DNA of 64,000 nucleotides from Sphingomonas sanguinis. Its GTDB lineage: Bacteria; Pseudomonadota; Alphaproteobacteria; Sphingomonadales; Sphingomonadaceae. The notes under the pieces are model-generated. The model was not told the origin of the DNA and searched no databases. It saw only the letters and a list, made by a program, of their open reading frames with translations. The stretch spans positions 28,387 through 92,386 of the forward strand of contig NZ_LDTE01000041.1 of NCBI RefSeq assembly GCF_001476905.1. The letters run 5' to 3'. Below are positions 53,386 to 63,003 of the stretch, piece after piece; the first letter of the stretch is position 1, and each line of letters starts with the position of its first letter. A program made the translations under genes and the position numbers.

Positions 53386-54480
53386 TCAGCGTGCGCCCCG
53401 GCCCCGCCGCTCGCCGCGCCGCTCCTTGCGATATTGTTTGGCGTGGGCCTTGGCGCGCTGCTTCAGCACGTCCTTGGGCGGCGGGCCGCGATCCTCGTCC
53501 TGGGGCAGGACGTCGCCGCGAATCTCGTCGAAGCCGAGCTGGTTCATCGATTCGGCGAAGTGGGTCGGCAGTTCGGCGGTCTGGTCGATGCGGCCGCCAT
53601 CGGGATGGTCGACGCGTATGCGGCGCGCGTGCAGATGCATCTTGCGGCTGATCCCGCCGGTCAGGAACGCCGCCGCGCCGCCGTATTTGCCATCGCCGAC
53701 GATCGGGTGACCGATCGCCGCCATATGCACGCGCAGCTGGTGGGTGCGGCCGGTAAACGGCTGCAACTCGACCCAGCAGCAGCTGTTGCCCGCGCGCTCG
53801 ATCACGCGGTAACGTGAGCGTGCCGACTGGCCGTTTTCCTCGTCGACATGCATCTTTTCGCCGCCGGTGCCCGGCTGCTTGGCGATGGGCAGTTCGATCG
53901 TGCCGTCATCGATCGAGGGCACACCGACGACCAGCGCCCAATAGATCTTCTTGGCGGTGCGCCCCGAAAAGGCCTTGGCAAAGAACGCCGCCGCGCGGGC
54001 GTTGCGCGCGACCAGCAGCGCGCCCGACGTATCCTTGTCCAGCCGGTGGACCAGCTTGGGCCGCCCCTCCGCCTCGAACTGCAACGCATCGAGCAGGCCG
54101 TCGACATGGGTGGTCGTCTTGGTCCCGCCCTGCGTCGCCAGGCCGGGCGGCTTGTTCAGGACCAGGGCGTCGCGATCCTTGTGGATCACCATCTCGCGCG
54201 CAAACGACTCCTCATCCTCGGACAGGATATGGCGCGGGCGCATCGTCGGCTTGCTGCTTTCGGCCAAAGCGGGCTCGGCGGGGGGCACGCGCAGCACCTG
54301 GCCCGCCGCGATCCGGTCGCCCGGCGTCGCGCGCAGGCCATCGACGCGCAGCTGGCCGGTACGCGCCCATTTGGCGACCGTGGTGAAGCTGGTGTCGGGC
54401 ATATGCCGCTTGAACCAGCGGTCCAGCCGGATACCGTCATCGTCATAGCCGACCGTGAATTGGCGGACCGAGTCCGTCAT
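53386..54480 (-). CDS. RluA-family pseudouridine synthase (RluC-like)
   Basis: 364-aa 23S rRNA pseudouridine synthase. An N-terminal S4 RNA-binding domain (DGIRLDRWFKRH) is followed by the catalytic core, with the catalytic Asp in HRLDKDTSGALL. RTHQLRVHMAAIGHPIVGDGKYG is typical. The C-terminal tail is basic (KQRAKAHAKQYRKERRGER). Start ATG 54480 overlaps the crcB stop. Exact rRNA position modified cannot be told. Confidence 0.93.
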   Translation of the reverse strand: MTDSVRQFTVGYDDDGIRLDRWFKRHMPDTSFTTVAKWARTGQLRVDGLRATPGDRIAAGQVLRVPPAEPALAESSKPTMRPRHILSEDEESFAREMVIHKDRDALVLNKPPGLATQGGTKTTTHVDGLLDALQFEAEGRPKLVHRLDKDTSGALLVARNARAAAFFAKAFSGRTAKKIYWALVVGVPSIDDGTIELPIAKQPGTGGEKMHVDEENGQSARSRYRVIERAGNSCCWVELQPFTGRTHQLRVHMAAIGHPIVGDGKYGGAAAFLTGGISRKMHLHARRIRVDHPDGGRIDQTAELPTHFAESMNQLGFDEIRGDVLPQDEDRGPPPKDVLKQRAKAHAKQYRKERRGERRGRGAR

Positions 54481-54851
54481 GCAAACATCCTTGTAATCGA
54501 AAGTCCGGCCCACAACGCGGCCAGCGAACCCAGCAACGACAAGGCGATATAACCGAGCGCGACCGTCACCTGGCCACGTTCGATCAACGTGATGGTATCG
54601 AGCGAGAAGGAGGAGAAGGTGGTAAAGCCCCCCAATATCCCGACGCCGATGAACATGCGCCACCCCTCGGACCCGCCATGGCGCGCGAGCACTCCGGCCA
54701 GCACGCCCATCAGCAGGCCGCCCACCCAGTTGACGGTCAGCGTGCCATAGGGAAAGTCCGGTCCGAACGTCTGGAGCATGAACCGCCCGGTCAGATGCCT
54801 GGCCCCCGAGCCCAGCGCGCCGCCCAGCATCACGAGTAGAAGCGGTGACAT
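54477..54851 (-). CDS. crcB: Fluoride exporter CrcB (Fluc)
   Basis: 124-aa four-helix fluoride channel. Seen: GGALGSGARHL, the TLTVNWVGGLLMG segment with the conserved Asn, and GGFTTFSSFSLDT, the channel-lining motif. Start ATG 54851 (MSPLLLVMLGGALGS); an earlier in-frame start at 54890 adds a charged lead. It may be expressed with the pseudouridine synthase gene. No fluoride riboswitch was seen upstream. Confidence 0.95.
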   Translation of the reverse strand: MSPLLLVMLGGALGSGARHLTGRFMLQTFGPDFPYGTLTVNWVGGLLMGVLAGVLARHGGSEGWRMFIGVGILGGFTTFSSFSLDTITLIERGQVTVALGYIALSLLGSLAALWAGLSITRMFA

Positions 54852-54939
54852 AATTCTGCCGCCCTTAGCGCAACGCCGCGTTTCACGCAAAGGACAAGCG
54901 GATGGGCATTCTATTCCTCCCCTGCAAGGGCAGTACTTT

Positions 54940-55671
54940 CTACCCGCCCTTCACCACCAGATCGATATCGGTGCCGCCATCGCGCGGGGTGGCATAGACC
55001 ATGTACGCCGCCCCGCCCCGCGTGCCACCCAGCACATGCTGCCCGCCGTCCATCTTGTGCTCGGTGGTATACCCTGCCCCGCTGGCGCGGGTGTAATAAT
55101 AGTCGATGACCTTGGCCGGCGGCGCGGCGGTGCGCAGCGACACGATGCGAAAGGCGCAGGCGTTGGCGTCGTTGCCCGCCGCCTCCGCGACCTGCGCGCC
55201 CGGATAGGGGGCGAAGGCACCCGGCAGCCGCTGCGCCCAGCCAGCCGAGTAACGCAGACCCGACAGGCAGGCAGCGTTGGCAGCCTGCTGCCCCGCCTTG
55301 GCCGCCAGCGTGAACGCCCCTGCCGAGGCGCGGCATTCGGGGCAATCGCGCGAGGCGGCGGGCGCGGCCTTCAGCGTGCGCGGATCGACCGGGTCGGCGG
55401 GCAAGGGCATGGACGGCACCGTGTCGCTGGCAGGCCGGTTGGGCGGACGCACGGCATTGGCGTTGGAGGTCTGGGTCAGGCCGGGATCGACCATGATCTG
55501 ACCGGCCAGCGCCTCGCGCAACTGCGGGTCGCGGGCAGGACTGCCGTCGTTCATCGCGGCGAGTTCCTTGTCGAGCGCATTGAGCTGCCCATCATCGTCC
55601 GACTTGCCGCCGCACGCGGCAAGTAACAGGCATCCCAGCGGAATCAGCAGCGGTCGCATCTTGGCCATCAT
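54940..55671 (-). CDS. Hypothetical lipoprotein
   Basis: 243 aa. The lipobox LLAAC (about residue 20) marks a lipoprotein. A Pro/Asp-rich linker (about 30-110) leads to a domain with cysteines (RDCPECRA and NAACLSGL) and a C-terminal TDIDLVVKGG. No known family recognised. A cytosol-facing role is unlikely. It lies between crcB and the convergent small membrane gene region. Confidence 0.72.
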   Translation of the reverse strand: MMAKMRPLLIPLGCLLLAACGGKSDDDGQLNALDKELAAMNDGSPARDPQLREALAGQIMVDPGLTQTSNANAVRPPNRPASDTVPSMPLPADPVDPRTLKAAPAASRDCPECRASAGAFTLAAKAGQQAANAACLSGLRYSAGWAQRLPGAFAPYPGAQVAEAAGNDANACAFRIVSLRTAAPPAKVIDYYYTRASGAGYTTEHKMDGGQHVLGGTRGGAAYMVYATPRDGGTDIDLVVKGG

Positions 55672-55812
55672 GACCGTGCCTTAGCATGGGGATGCGGTCC
55701 GATCCTTAACGACCGGCTCCGAAGGCGCACCTGTTCGTCCCAGCGCGGGATGACAGGGCAAGGCACCGCGCGGTTCTTGCAGTCCGGCATGACGGTCGCC
55801 ATCTTTCGGGTC

Positions 55813-56034
55813 ATGCTGAACCTGTTTTCCATCCTCATCGGCCTGGTCGCCCTCGTGCTGGGGATCGTGCCGTTCCTGCCCTTCTTTGCCTGGGGCTATT
55901 GGTTCGTCATTCCCATCGCGATCATCGGCGCGGCGGTCGGCGCGCTGTCGTCACGCGACACGGGGCGCAATCTGAACCTGATCCTCATCCTGATCTTCGG
56001 TCTTCGCCTGATGCTGGGCGGCGGGTTCATCTAA
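55813..56034 (+). CDS. Small integral membrane protein
   Basis: 73 aa from ATG 55813 (ATG 55789 or 55750 would lengthen it). Three hydrophobic helices (LFSILIGLVALVLGIVP, YWFVIPIAIIGAAVGAL, LILILIFGLRLML), conserved Arg/Asp in the loop. No family recognised. A strong terminator follows. Confidence 0.72.
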   Translation: MLNLFSILIGLVALVLGIVPFLPFFAWGYWFVIPIAIIGAAVGALSSRDTGRNLNLILILIFGLRLMLGGGFI

Positions 56035-56038
56035 CAGC

Positions 56039-56078
56039 AAACGGCCCGGCGGGCTTTCCCACCGGGCCGTGCTTTTGG
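56039..56078. terminator. Terminator between convergent genes
   Basis: ACGGCCCGGCGGG and CCACCGGGCCGT form a 12-bp stem with loop CTTTC, followed by GCTTTT. It serves the small membrane gene and can also act on the convergent gene at 56092. Confidence 0.83.
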
Positions 56079-56091
56079 TCGCCAAGGCGAC

Positions 56092-56655
56092 TTAGCGGCA
56101 GCGGACCTGACCGCGATCGATCTGCTGGCCCAGCAGCGCGCCGCCGCCCGCACCGATCACGGTGCCCAGCAGGCGCGAGCCGCCGCCCGCGATCACATTG
56201 CCCAGCGCGCCGCCCGCCAGACCACCGATCACCAGGCCGGTCGTGCCGTCGTTGCGACGACAATAATAACGGCCGTTCATGCCCCGATAGATGCGATCGT
56301 TGCGGCCCAGCGCGCGCGGCTGATAATAGCGGCCGTCACGATAATAACGCTCGGGATAGTAGCCGCGCTGGCCCGGCTCGAAGCGGTTATAGTCGTAATT
56401 GCGCCAGCGGACGTTCCGCATATCCTTGCGATAATCCTTGCGCGCGTCGCGAATGTCTTCGCGATATTCGCGCCGGGCCTCGCGGATGTCGCGGCGCGAA
56501 TCGGCGTTGCGGACGTCGCGGTTATAGTCGCGGCGGGCGTCGCGAACATCTTCGCGATATTCCTGGCGCGCTTCCCAGCCAGTGCGCTGCGCCTCGGCAG
56601 GAATGGCCGCAAAGGCGGTGGCGGCGATCGTCGCCGACAACAGAGCGATACGCAT
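56092..56655 (-). CDS. Glycine-zipper envelope protein with charged repeat region (paralogue 2)
   Basis: 187 aa from ATG 56655. Signal peptide (about 1-22, ending AEAQ). Residues 28-85 are an almost periodic charged region of about 11-residue units (REDVRDARRDY, REDIRDARKDY), probably a long amphipathic or single alpha-helix. A Tyr/Arg-rich part follows, then the glycine-zipper module (CRRNDGTTGLVIGG, GTVIGAGGGALLG) and CR end. Paralogue of 52885 and 56844. Confidence 0.82.
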   Translation of the reverse strand: MRIALLSATIAATAFAAIPAEAQRTGWEARQEYREDVRDARRDYNRDVRNADSRRDIREARREYREDIRDARKDYRKDMRNVRWRNYDYNRFEPGQRGYYPERYYRDGRYYQPRALGRNDRIYRGMNGRYYCRRNDGTTGLVIGGLAGGALGNVIAGGGSRLLGTVIGAGGGALLGQQIDRGQVRCR

Positions 56656-56787
56656 AACTGAACTCCCGTTGATGATGGAGAATAGAACCCGCGCCATCCC
56701 GCAATGTTGCGTGAACAGGAAACTACGTCATGTTCACCGGCAATACAGGGCGATCTGTTCTGTCACCCTCAACAGATCATGAAACGA

Positions 56788-56820
56788 GAAAGGGCGCCAC
56801 CCGAAGGTGACGCCCCTTTG
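56788..56820 (-). terminator. Rho-independent terminator of the 56844 gene
   Basis: AAAGGGCGCCACC and GGTGACGCCCCTTT form a stem with a short CGAA loop. On the minus strand it follows the 56844 gene by about 25 bp and ends in CTTTCTCGTTTC. Confidence 0.78.
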
Positions 56821-56843
56821 CTTCCCGACGGGGAAGAACTTTC

Positions 56844-57152
56844 TTAGCGGCAGCGACGATTGCTGGTGCCGCGTTCGATCTCGCGACCGGCCAATGCGCC
56901 GACGGCAGCACCGCCCAGCGTACCCAGCGTGCGGTCGCCGCGCGTATCGATCGTGCGACCCAGCAGCGCACCGGCAACGCCGCCGACCACCAGGCCAGTG
57001 GTGCCGTCGGGCTTGCGGCAGCGAACGCGACCGCGATCGTCGCGCCACTCGCGATACTTATAGCGACGCTGCGCATCGGCGGCGGTGGCCGGGAGGACGA
57101 GCGAAGGGACGACCATGGCGGTGCAGCCCAGGGCAAGCATCAATTTCCGCAT
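56844..57152 (-). CDS. Glycine-zipper envelope protein (paralogue 3)
   Basis: 102 aa. Signal peptide (about 1-27). A short Arg/Tyr segment (RRYKYREWRDDRGRV) is followed by VRCRKPDGTTGLVVGGVAG and TIDTRGDRTLGTLGGAAVG, nearly identical to the zipper of paralogue 1 (TIDTRGDRTLGT). Ends RRCR. Start ATG 57152; an earlier in-frame start would add 29 residues but no signal peptide there. Confidence 0.85.
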   Translation of the reverse strand: MRKLMLALGCTAMVVPSLVLPATAADAQRRYKYREWRDDRGRVRCRKPDGTTGLVVGGVAGALLGRTIDTRGDRTLGTLGGAAVGALAGREIERGTSNRRCR

Positions 57153-57289
57153 GACAAACTTCCTTTTCGATGTGTTCTGACGCCGTAACGTTCCAATTCT
57201 ACTGTCCGTTGCATGAACGTGAGATAACGTCGCGTTCATGTCGCTGACGGTCTTTCCGGAGGAGGAAAGCCCCTCTAGGGTCGCCCGTG

Positions 57290-57931
57290 ATGCTGCCCCA
57301 ACCGACCGCCATGCTGCCCGCCGTGATGCCCTGGCTCGACCTGGCGGGGCTGGCCGTCTTCGCGGTGTCGGGTGCGCTGGTGGCGGCCAAGCATCGCCAG
57401 ACGATGGTCACGCTGGTCTTCTTCGCGCTCATCACCGGTGTCGGCGGTGGCACGCTGCGCGACCTGCTGATCGATGCGCCGGTCTTCTGGGTGCATGACG
57501 CGCGGGTGCCGCTCGTCTGCCTGATCGTGGCAGTCGCGGTCTGGGCGACACCGGAGCGCTGGTGGCGGGGCAGCGCGCTCGACTGGTTCGATGCGGTGGG
57601 GTTGGCGGCCTACGCCGTCTATGGCGCGGCGAAGGCCAGCGGCTATGGCATCCCGCCGATTCCGGCGGCGATGCTGGGCGTGGTCTCGGCCTGTGTGGGA
57701 GGCATTATTCGCGACGTGATCGCGGGCGAACCGTCGATCCTGATGCGGCCCGAGCTATACGTCACCGCTGCCGCGCTCGCCTCGACCAGCTATGTGGTGC
57801 TGATGCAACTGGGCGTCCCGGGCGCGGGGCCGATCGCGGCGCTCGCGGGTTTCCTGCTGCGCGGAGCGGCGATCCATTACCGGATCGCCCTGCCCGCCTA
57901 TCCGGCCAAGGGGTGGGAAGATCGGGGGTAA
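57290..57931 (+). CDS. TRIC-type (UPF0126) cation channel family protein
   Basis: 213-aa protein with about seven membrane helices and two repeated halves, each holding GGG or GG-rich turns (GVGGGTLRDLL and CVGGIIRDVIAGE). UPF0126 proteins are prokaryotic TRIC-channel homologues, probably cation (potassium) channels. The start is ATG 57290 or GTG 57287; the ribosome site is weak in both cases. Confidence 0.9.
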   Translation: MLPQPTAMLPAVMPWLDLAGLAVFAVSGALVAAKHRQTMVTLVFFALITGVGGGTLRDLLIDAPVFWVHDARVPLVCLIVAVAVWATPERWWRGSALDWFDAVGLAAYAVYGAAKASGYGIPPIPAAMLGVVSACVGGIIRDVIAGEPSILMRPELYVTAAALASTSYVVLMQLGVPGAGPIAALAGFLLRGAAIHYRIALPAYPAKGWEDRG

Positions 57932-57941
57932 GACCCGACCC

Positions 57942-59333
57942 TCACCGCCCCAGCATCAGTTCCGGCCGCACCACCCGGTCGAAAGTCGCCTCATCGACAA
58001 GCCCGAGTTCCAGCCCGGCCTCCTTCAACGTCTGCCCTTTCTGGTGCGCGTGCTTGGCGATCTTCGCGGCATTGTCGTACCCGATCTCGGGTGCCAGCGC
58101 GGTCACCAGCATCAGCGAGCGGTCGAGTAGTTCGCTGATCCGGTCGCGATTGACCGTCATCCCCTCGACCGTGCGTGTCGCAAAGCTCTCCATGCCGACC
58201 GCCAGCAGATGGATCGAGCGCAGCACATTCGCCCCGATCAGCGGCTTGAAGACGTTGAGCTCCAGATGCCCCTGCAACCCGCCGACCGTGACGGCCGCGT
58301 TGTTGCCGATCACCTGGGCGACGACCATGGTCAGCATCTCGCACTGGGTGGGATTGACCTTGCCCGGCATGATCGAGCTGCCCGGCTCGTTGGCGGGCAG
58401 TTCCAGCTCGCCCAGTCCCGAGCGCGGACCTGAGCCCAGCAGGCGGATATCGTTGGCGATCTTGGTCAGCGCGACCGCCAGGACGTTCAAAGTGCCGTGC
58501 AGGTCGACCAGCCCGTCATTGCTGGCCAGCGCCTCGAACTTGTTGGGCGCGCTCACGAAGTCGAGGCCGGTCGCCTCGGCGATCTCCGCCGCGATAGCCT
58601 CGGCAAAGCCATGCGGCGCGTTCAGCCCGGTGCCGACCGCCGTCCCCCCTTGCGCCAGCGGCAGGATATTGCGGTGGAGCGTCCCCTCGATCCGGTCGCG
58701 GGCGTTGGCGAGTTGCTGCACATAGCCGGAAAATTCCTGGCCCAGGGTCAGCGGCGTCGCATCCTGCAAATGGGTGCGGCCGATCTTGACGATCGAGTCC
58801 CATTCCTTCGCCTTGGCGTCCAGCGCCGTGTGCAGCCGGTCGAGCGCGGGGAAGAGCTGCTTCGTCACGGCCAGCGCAGCAGCGACATGCAGCGCGGTGG
58901 GGAAGGTATCGTTGGACGACTGGCCGCGATTGACGTCGTCATTGGGATGGACGGGTGACTTGCCGCCACGCGTGCCGGTCAGCATCTCGTTGGCGCGACC
59001 CGCAATAACCTCATTGGCGTTCATGTTGGACTGGGTGCCCGAGCCGGTCTGCCAGATGACGAGTGGGAATTGGTCGTCGTGCCGCCCGTCGATCACCTCC
59101 TGCGCCGCTGCCTCGATGGCATCGGCCTTGTCGGCGGCGAGGCCATGGCCCCGGTTGATTCGCGCCGCGGCCTTTTTGACGATGGCCAGCGCATGGACGA
59201 TTCCGACCGGCATCCGCTCCCGTTCGCCGAAGGGGAAGTTTTCGAGGCTACGCTCGGTCTGCGCGCCCCAATAGGCGTCGGCGGGGACTTCGATCGGGCC
59301 GATCGAGTCGGTTTCGGTGCGGGTCTGGGTCAT
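57942..59333 (-). CDS. fumC: Class II fumarate hydratase
   Basis: 463-aa TCA-cycle enzyme. Signature loop [32 protein letters not shown] and [14 protein letters not shown] are present. Homotetrameric, oxygen-stable, iron-free. Standard length. Followed on the chromosome by the TRIC-type gene in a convergent arrangement with an 11-bp gap. Confidence 0.98.
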   Translation of the reverse strand: MTQTRTETDSIGPIEVPADAYWGAQTERSLENFPFGERERMPVGIVHALAIVKKAAARINRGHGLAADKADAIEAAAQEVIDGRHDDQFPLVIWQTGSGTQSNMNANEVIAGRANEMLTGTRGGKSPVHPNDDVNRGQSSNDTFPTALHVAAALAVTKQLFPALDRLHTALDAKAKEWDSIVKIGRTHLQDATPLTLGQEFSGYVQQLANARDRIEGTLHRNILPLAQGGTAVGTGLNAPHGFAEAIAAEIAEATGLDFVSAPNKFEALASNDGLVDLHGTLNVLAVALTKIANDIRLLGSGPRSGLGELELPANEPGSSIMPGKVNPTQCEMLTMVVAQVIGNNAAVTVGGLQGHLELNVFKPLIGANVLRSIHLLAVGMESFATRTVEGMTVNRDRISELLDRSLMLVTALAPEIGYDNAAKIAKHAHQKGQTLKEAGLELGLVDEATFDRVVRPELMLGR

Positions 59334-59405
59334 GACGTAGGCGACTCACCGGATGGGGATTGGGTTCCCGATCAGTTTAGGAGCCCGCGCCTTCTTCTAG
59401 AAGGC

Positions 59406-59580
59406 CCATCCCGGCGGAGGCCGGGGTCCAGTTGCTTTGCGCACTCGATAAAGTTTGGCACTCGCCTCCCACGCAATCGCGTGGCGCGCCTTATACTTGG
59501 TGGAGCCTGGGCCCCGGCCTTCGCCGGGGAACAAGGAAGATTTGATTCGCGCGGAGGCGCGGAGAACGCGAGGGGTATGG
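59406..59580. repeat. Family C/D repeats between fumC and sspB
   Basis: The gap 59334-59669 (336 bp) holds no gene. Arm 1 (59406-59433, CCCGGCGGAGGCCGGGG) and inverted arm 2 (59507-59532) are family C. The end (59541-59575) has GCGGAGGCGCGGAG, family D. The remainder up to 59669 is unassigned. Confidence 0.8.
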
Positions 59581-59669
59581 CGTTCGGCCACCGCATCCTG
59601 CCTCAACAGGATCGTGGGGGCAGGTCTGCCGACATCAGCGGGCGGGCCGCCTCTCCGTCCTCTGCGACC

Positions 59670-60155
59670 TTACTTCTTCCGCTTGAAATCCACCGCGACG
59701 ACGTTGCTGCCGTCCTCGACCGGCTTGGCGACCGGCTCGTCATTCTCGGCCGAACCGTGCGGATCGGGATCGCTCTGGGGATCGTCGGCGACGTGGAAAC
59801 CCAGCTCGAACTGAACCTCGGGGTCCTGGAAGCGGGTGATCGCCGAATAGGGAATCACCAGCTTCGACGGCACCTGATTGAAGCTGAGGCCGACCGAGAA
59901 GCGATTCTCGTCCACCGTCAGGTCCCAGAAGCGATTCTGCAGGACGATGGTCATTTCGTCGGGGAACCGCTCGACCAGCCGCTGCGGGATATCGACACCC
60001 GGCGCCTGCGTCTTGAAGGTGATATAGAAATGGTGCGTGCCGGGCAGGTGCCCCGTCTCCGCCACCGGGCCGAGCACACGCCCCACCACGGCGCGCAGGG
60101 CCTCCTGCACGATGTCGTCATAGGGGATGAGGCTGTCGGGCAATCCTTCGGTCAT
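59670..60155 (-). CDS. sspB: ClpXP adaptor SspB (alphaproteobacterial type)
   Basis: 161 aa. SspB_alpha domain: DIVQEALRAVVGRVL, HHFYITFKTQAPGVDIPQRLVERFPDEMTIVLQNRFWDL, SFNQVPSKLVIPYSAITRFQDPEVQFEL. The disordered tail ends VVAVDFKRKK, which in SspB homologues contacts ClpX. It presents ssrA-tagged and other substrates to ClpXP. Divergent from hisB with about 71 bp between. Confidence 0.95.
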   Translation of the reverse strand: MTEGLPDSLIPYDDIVQEALRAVVGRVLGPVAETGHLPGTHHFYITFKTQAPGVDIPQRLVERFPDEMTIVLQNRFWDLTVDENRFSVGLSFNQVPSKLVIPYSAITRFQDPEVQFELGFHVADDPQSDPDPHGSAENDEPVAKPVEDGSNVVAVDFKRKK

Positions 60156-60226
60156 GCCCCTTGGACTAGCGGCCTTTGATCGCGGGTCAAGATTGCATGG
60201 GACGGATAGGTGTTTATGGGGATGCC

Positions 60227-60814
60227 ATGCGCACCGCCACCGTCCACCGCGCCACCGCGGAAACCGTCATCGACGTCACCGTCAATCTCGACGGCACCGG
60301 CGTCTATCAGAACGCCACCGGCATCGGGTTTCTCGACCATATGCTCGACCAGCTGTCGCGGCATTCGCTGATCGACCTGTCGGTCAAGGTTCAGGGGGAC
60401 CTGCATATCGACGGGCACCACACCACCGAGGACAGCGCGCTGGCGATCGGACAGGCCTTTGCCAAGGCGCTGGGCGACAAGCGTGGCATCTACCGCTACG
60501 GCGAAGCGCTGTCGCCGATGGACGAGGTGCTGACCCGCACCGCGCTCGACATTTCGGGCCGCCCCTGGCTGGTGTGGAAGGTGCCGTTCACCAATCCGAT
60601 GCTGGGCACGCTCCAGACCGAGATGATCGAGCACTGGTTCCACAGCTTCGCGCAGGAGGCGGGCATCACGCTGCACGTCGAGCTGCTGCACGGCCACAAC
60701 AACCATCACATCGCCGAGAGCATCTTCAAGGGGCTCGCCCGTGCCCTGCGCATGGCGGTCGAGATCGACCCGCGCAAGGCCGACGCCATCCCCTCGACCA
60801 AGGGCATGCTGTGA
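60227..60814 (+). CDS. hisB: Imidazoleglycerol-phosphate dehydratase
   Basis: 195-aa monofunctional HisB, histidine step 6. Metal-binding motifs: [37 protein letters not shown] and [20 protein letters not shown]. Start ATG 60227 ([16 protein letters not shown]) is the usual start; an earlier in-frame start at 60176 is possible. First gene of the his operon; GTG of hisH overlaps its stop. Confidence 0.98.
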   Translation: MRTATVHRATAETVIDVTVNLDGTGVYQNATGIGFLDHMLDQLSRHSLIDLSVKVQGDLHIDGHHTTEDSALAIGQAFAKALGDKRGIYRYGEALSPMDEVLTRTALDISGRPWLVWKVPFTNPMLGTLQTEMIEHWFHSFAQEAGITLHVELLHGHNNHHIAESIFKGLARALRMAVEIDPRKADAIPSTKGML

Positions 60815-61416
60815 CGCTGGCGCTGATCGACATCGAGTCGGGTAATCTCCACTCGGTCGACAATGCCCTGCGCGCGGCGGGGGCGAGCGATGTCGTCATC
60901 ACCGCCGACCCGGATGTGATCGCGAAAGCCGACCGTATCGTGCTGCCGGGTGTCGGCGCGTTCGGGGCGTGCGCGGCGAATTTGCGCGCGGTCGACGGAC
61001 TGGAGGAAGCGTTGCGCGACGCCGCCCTCACCCGCGCGCGGCCGTTCCTGGGCATTTGCGTGGGCATGCAGTTGCTCGCCGACGCCAGCGATGAAATGGG
61101 CGAGCATCGGGGCTTGGGCTGGATTCCCGGCCGAGTCACGCGACTTACGCCCGCCGATCCTGCCGCCAAGGTGCCCCATATGGGCTGGAACGATGTCCGC
61201 CCGACCCGCGAGCATCCGCTGATCGTGCCGGGCGAGGCCTATTTCCTCCACAGCTACGCCTTTACCGGCGAGCATGTGCTGGCGACCACCGACCATGACG
61301 GTCCCGTCACCGCCGCGATCGGTCGCGACACGGTGGTCGGCGCGCAATTCCACCCTGAGAAGAGCCAGCGTTATGGCCTCTCCTTCCTCACCCGTTTCCT
61401 GGAGTGGCATCCGTGA
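60811..61416 (+). CDS. hisH: Imidazole glycerol phosphate synthase, glutaminase subunit
   Basis: 201-aa class I glutamine amidotransferase. Catalytic triad: Cys in [10 protein letters not shown], His and Glu in FHPEKSQ. Partner of HisF. GTG start at 60811; it overlaps hisB and hisA by 4 nt. Confidence 0.98.
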   Translation: MTLALIDIESGNLHSVDNALRAAGASDVVITADPDVIAKADRIVLPGVGAFGACAANLRAVDGLEEALRDAALTRARPFLGICVGMQLLADASDEMGEHRGLGWIPGRVTRLTPADPAAKVPHMGWNDVRPTREHPLIVPGEAYFLHSYAFTGEHVLATTDHDGPVTAAIGRDTVVGAQFHPEKSQRYGLSFLTRFLEWHP

Positions 61417-62147
61417 GCTTGATCGTCTTCCCCGCCATCGACCTGAAGGGCGGCCAAGTCGTCCGTCTGGCCGAGGGCGATATGGACCGCGCCACCGTCT
61501 ATGGCGACGATCCCACCCATCAGGCGATGCTGTTCGCCGAGGCGGGCGCTCAGCATCTGCATGTCGTCGACCTCGATGGCGCGTTCGCGGGCGAGTCGGT
61601 CAATGGCGAGGCGGTGCAGGCGATCGTCAAAGCCTTTCCCGGCCATGTCCAGCTGGGCGGCGGCATCCGCAAGCCGGAAAATGTCGAGCGCTGGTTCGAC
61701 CTGGGCGTCTCGCGCGTCGTGATCGGCACCGCAGCGCTGGAGAATCCCGATTTCGTGCGGGACATGGCCAAGGCCTATCCCGGCGGGATCGTCGTCGCGG
61801 TCGATGCCAAGGATGGCATGGTCGCCACGCGCGGCTGGGCGGATGTGTCGACCGTCTCGGTCGAGGATCTCGCCCGCCGGTTCGAGGATGCGGGCGTCGC
61901 CTCGCTGCTGTTCACCGATGTCGGCCGTGACGGAATGTTGAAGGGCTGCAACGTGCCCGCCACCGTCGATCTGGCGCGCGCGGTGCGTATCCCGGTCATC
62001 GCCAGCGGCGGCGTGGCGGGGATTGGCGACATCCATATGCTGGCGCTCCATCATCAGGACGGCGTGGAAGGGGTCATCACCGGCCGCGCGCTCTATGACG
62101 GGCGGCTCGATCTGGCGGCGGCGCTGTCGGTGGCGGCGGCGGCATGA
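61413..62147 (+). CDS. hisA: ProFAR isomerase HisA
   Basis: 244-aa (beta-alpha)8 isomerase (phosphoribosylformimino-5-aminoimidazole carboxamide ribotide isomerase). [14 protein letters not shown] with catalytic Asp, and the second Asp in [10 protein letters not shown]; phosphate motifs HVQLGGGIR and IASGGVAG are present. GTG 61413 overlaps the hisH stop. Stop overlaps hisF by 4 nt. Confidence 0.97.
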   Translation: MSLIVFPAIDLKGGQVVRLAEGDMDRATVYGDDPTHQAMLFAEAGAQHLHVVDLDGAFAGESVNGEAVQAIVKAFPGHVQLGGGIRKPENVERWFDLGVSRVVIGTAALENPDFVRDMAKAYPGGIVVAVDAKDGMVATRGWADVSTVSVEDLARRFEDAGVASLLFTDVGRDGMLKGCNVPATVDLARAVRIPVIASGGVAGIGDIHMLALHHQDGVEGVITGRALYDGRLDLAAALSVAAAA

Positions 62148-62905
62148 CCGTCCGCGCGCGCGTCATCCCCTGTCTCGACGTTGCCAATGGGCGCGTCGTC
62201 AAGGGCGTCAACTTCGTCGATCTGATCGATGCGGGCGATCCGGTCGAACAGGCGCGCGCCTATGATGCAGCGGGCGCGGACGAGCTGTGCTTCCTCGACA
62301 TCACCGCCAGCCATGAGGCGCGCGGCACGATCCTGGACGTGGTGCGGCGTACGGCGGCGGTGTGCTTCATGCCGCTGACCGTGGGCGGCGGTGTGCGCAC
62401 GGCAGAGGATGCGCGTGCGCTGCTGCTGGCGGGCGCGGACAAGGTGGCGGTCAACTCCGCCGCCGTCAGTAACCCGCAAGTCGTCTCCGACATCGCCGAG
62501 CGATTTGGCAGCCAGTGCTGCGTTGCCAGCGTCGACGCGCGGCGGACGGCGACCGGCTGGGAAGTGTTTACCCATGGCGGGCGGCGCGCGACCGGGATCA
62601 ATGCGGTCGAGCACGCGCTGCGCCTGGCCGAGCTGGGCGCGGGCGAGTTGCTCGTCACCTCGATGGACCGGGACGGGACGCGCGGCGGGTACGACCTCGA
62701 TCTGATCCGCACCATCGCCGACCGAACCAGCGTGCCGGTGGTGGCGTCGGGCGGCGTCGGCGGCTTGGACGATCTGGTCGCGGGCGTGCGCGACGGCCAT
62801 GCCTCGGCGGTGCTGGCGGCGTCGATCTTCCACTTCGGCGATGCCTCGATTGCCGATGCCCACCGGGCGCTGGCGGCGGCGGGGGTGCCGGTTCGAGCGC
62901 ATTGA
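62144..62905 (+). CDS. hisF: Imidazole glycerol phosphate synthase, cyclase subunit
   Basis: 253-aa (beta-alpha)8 cyclase that works with HisH. Motifs: [19 protein letters not shown] with catalytic Asp, [47 protein letters not shown] overlap with hisA. A degenerate repeat and a 51-codon ORF separate it from hisE. Confidence 0.98.
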   Translation: MTVRARVIPCLDVANGRVVKGVNFVDLIDAGDPVEQARAYDAAGADELCFLDITASHEARGTILDVVRRTAAVCFMPLTVGGGVRTAEDARALLLAGADKVAVNSAAVSNPQVVSDIAERFGSQCCVASVDARRTATGWEVFTHGGRRATGINAVEHALRLAELGAGELLVTSMDRDGTRGGYDLDLIRTIADRTSVPVVASGGVGGLDDLVAGVRDGHASAVLAASIFHFGDASIADAHRALAAAGVPVRAH

Positions 62906-62925
62906 TTTTCGCGCGAACCCAAAAA

Positions 62926-62958
62926 ATCTTCGCGTCATCGCGGCTTCGCGTGAACCAG
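62926..62958. repeat. Degenerate family D repeat after hisF
   Basis: AATCTTCGCGTCATCGCGGCTTCGCGTGAACC resembles the perfect arm at 9202-9227 (TCTTCGCGGCTTCGCGG). It lies between hisF and the next ORF. Confidence 0.6.
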
Positions 62959-63003
62959 AATCCCTTGGATGACCGGTCGGGCAGACGCTGCTAAAATCCC
63001 CCC

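Noticed and set aside
54852..54939. Fluoride riboswitch upstream of crcB
   Set aside because: No conserved crcB riboswitch core could be aligned by eye in the short region upstream of the start.
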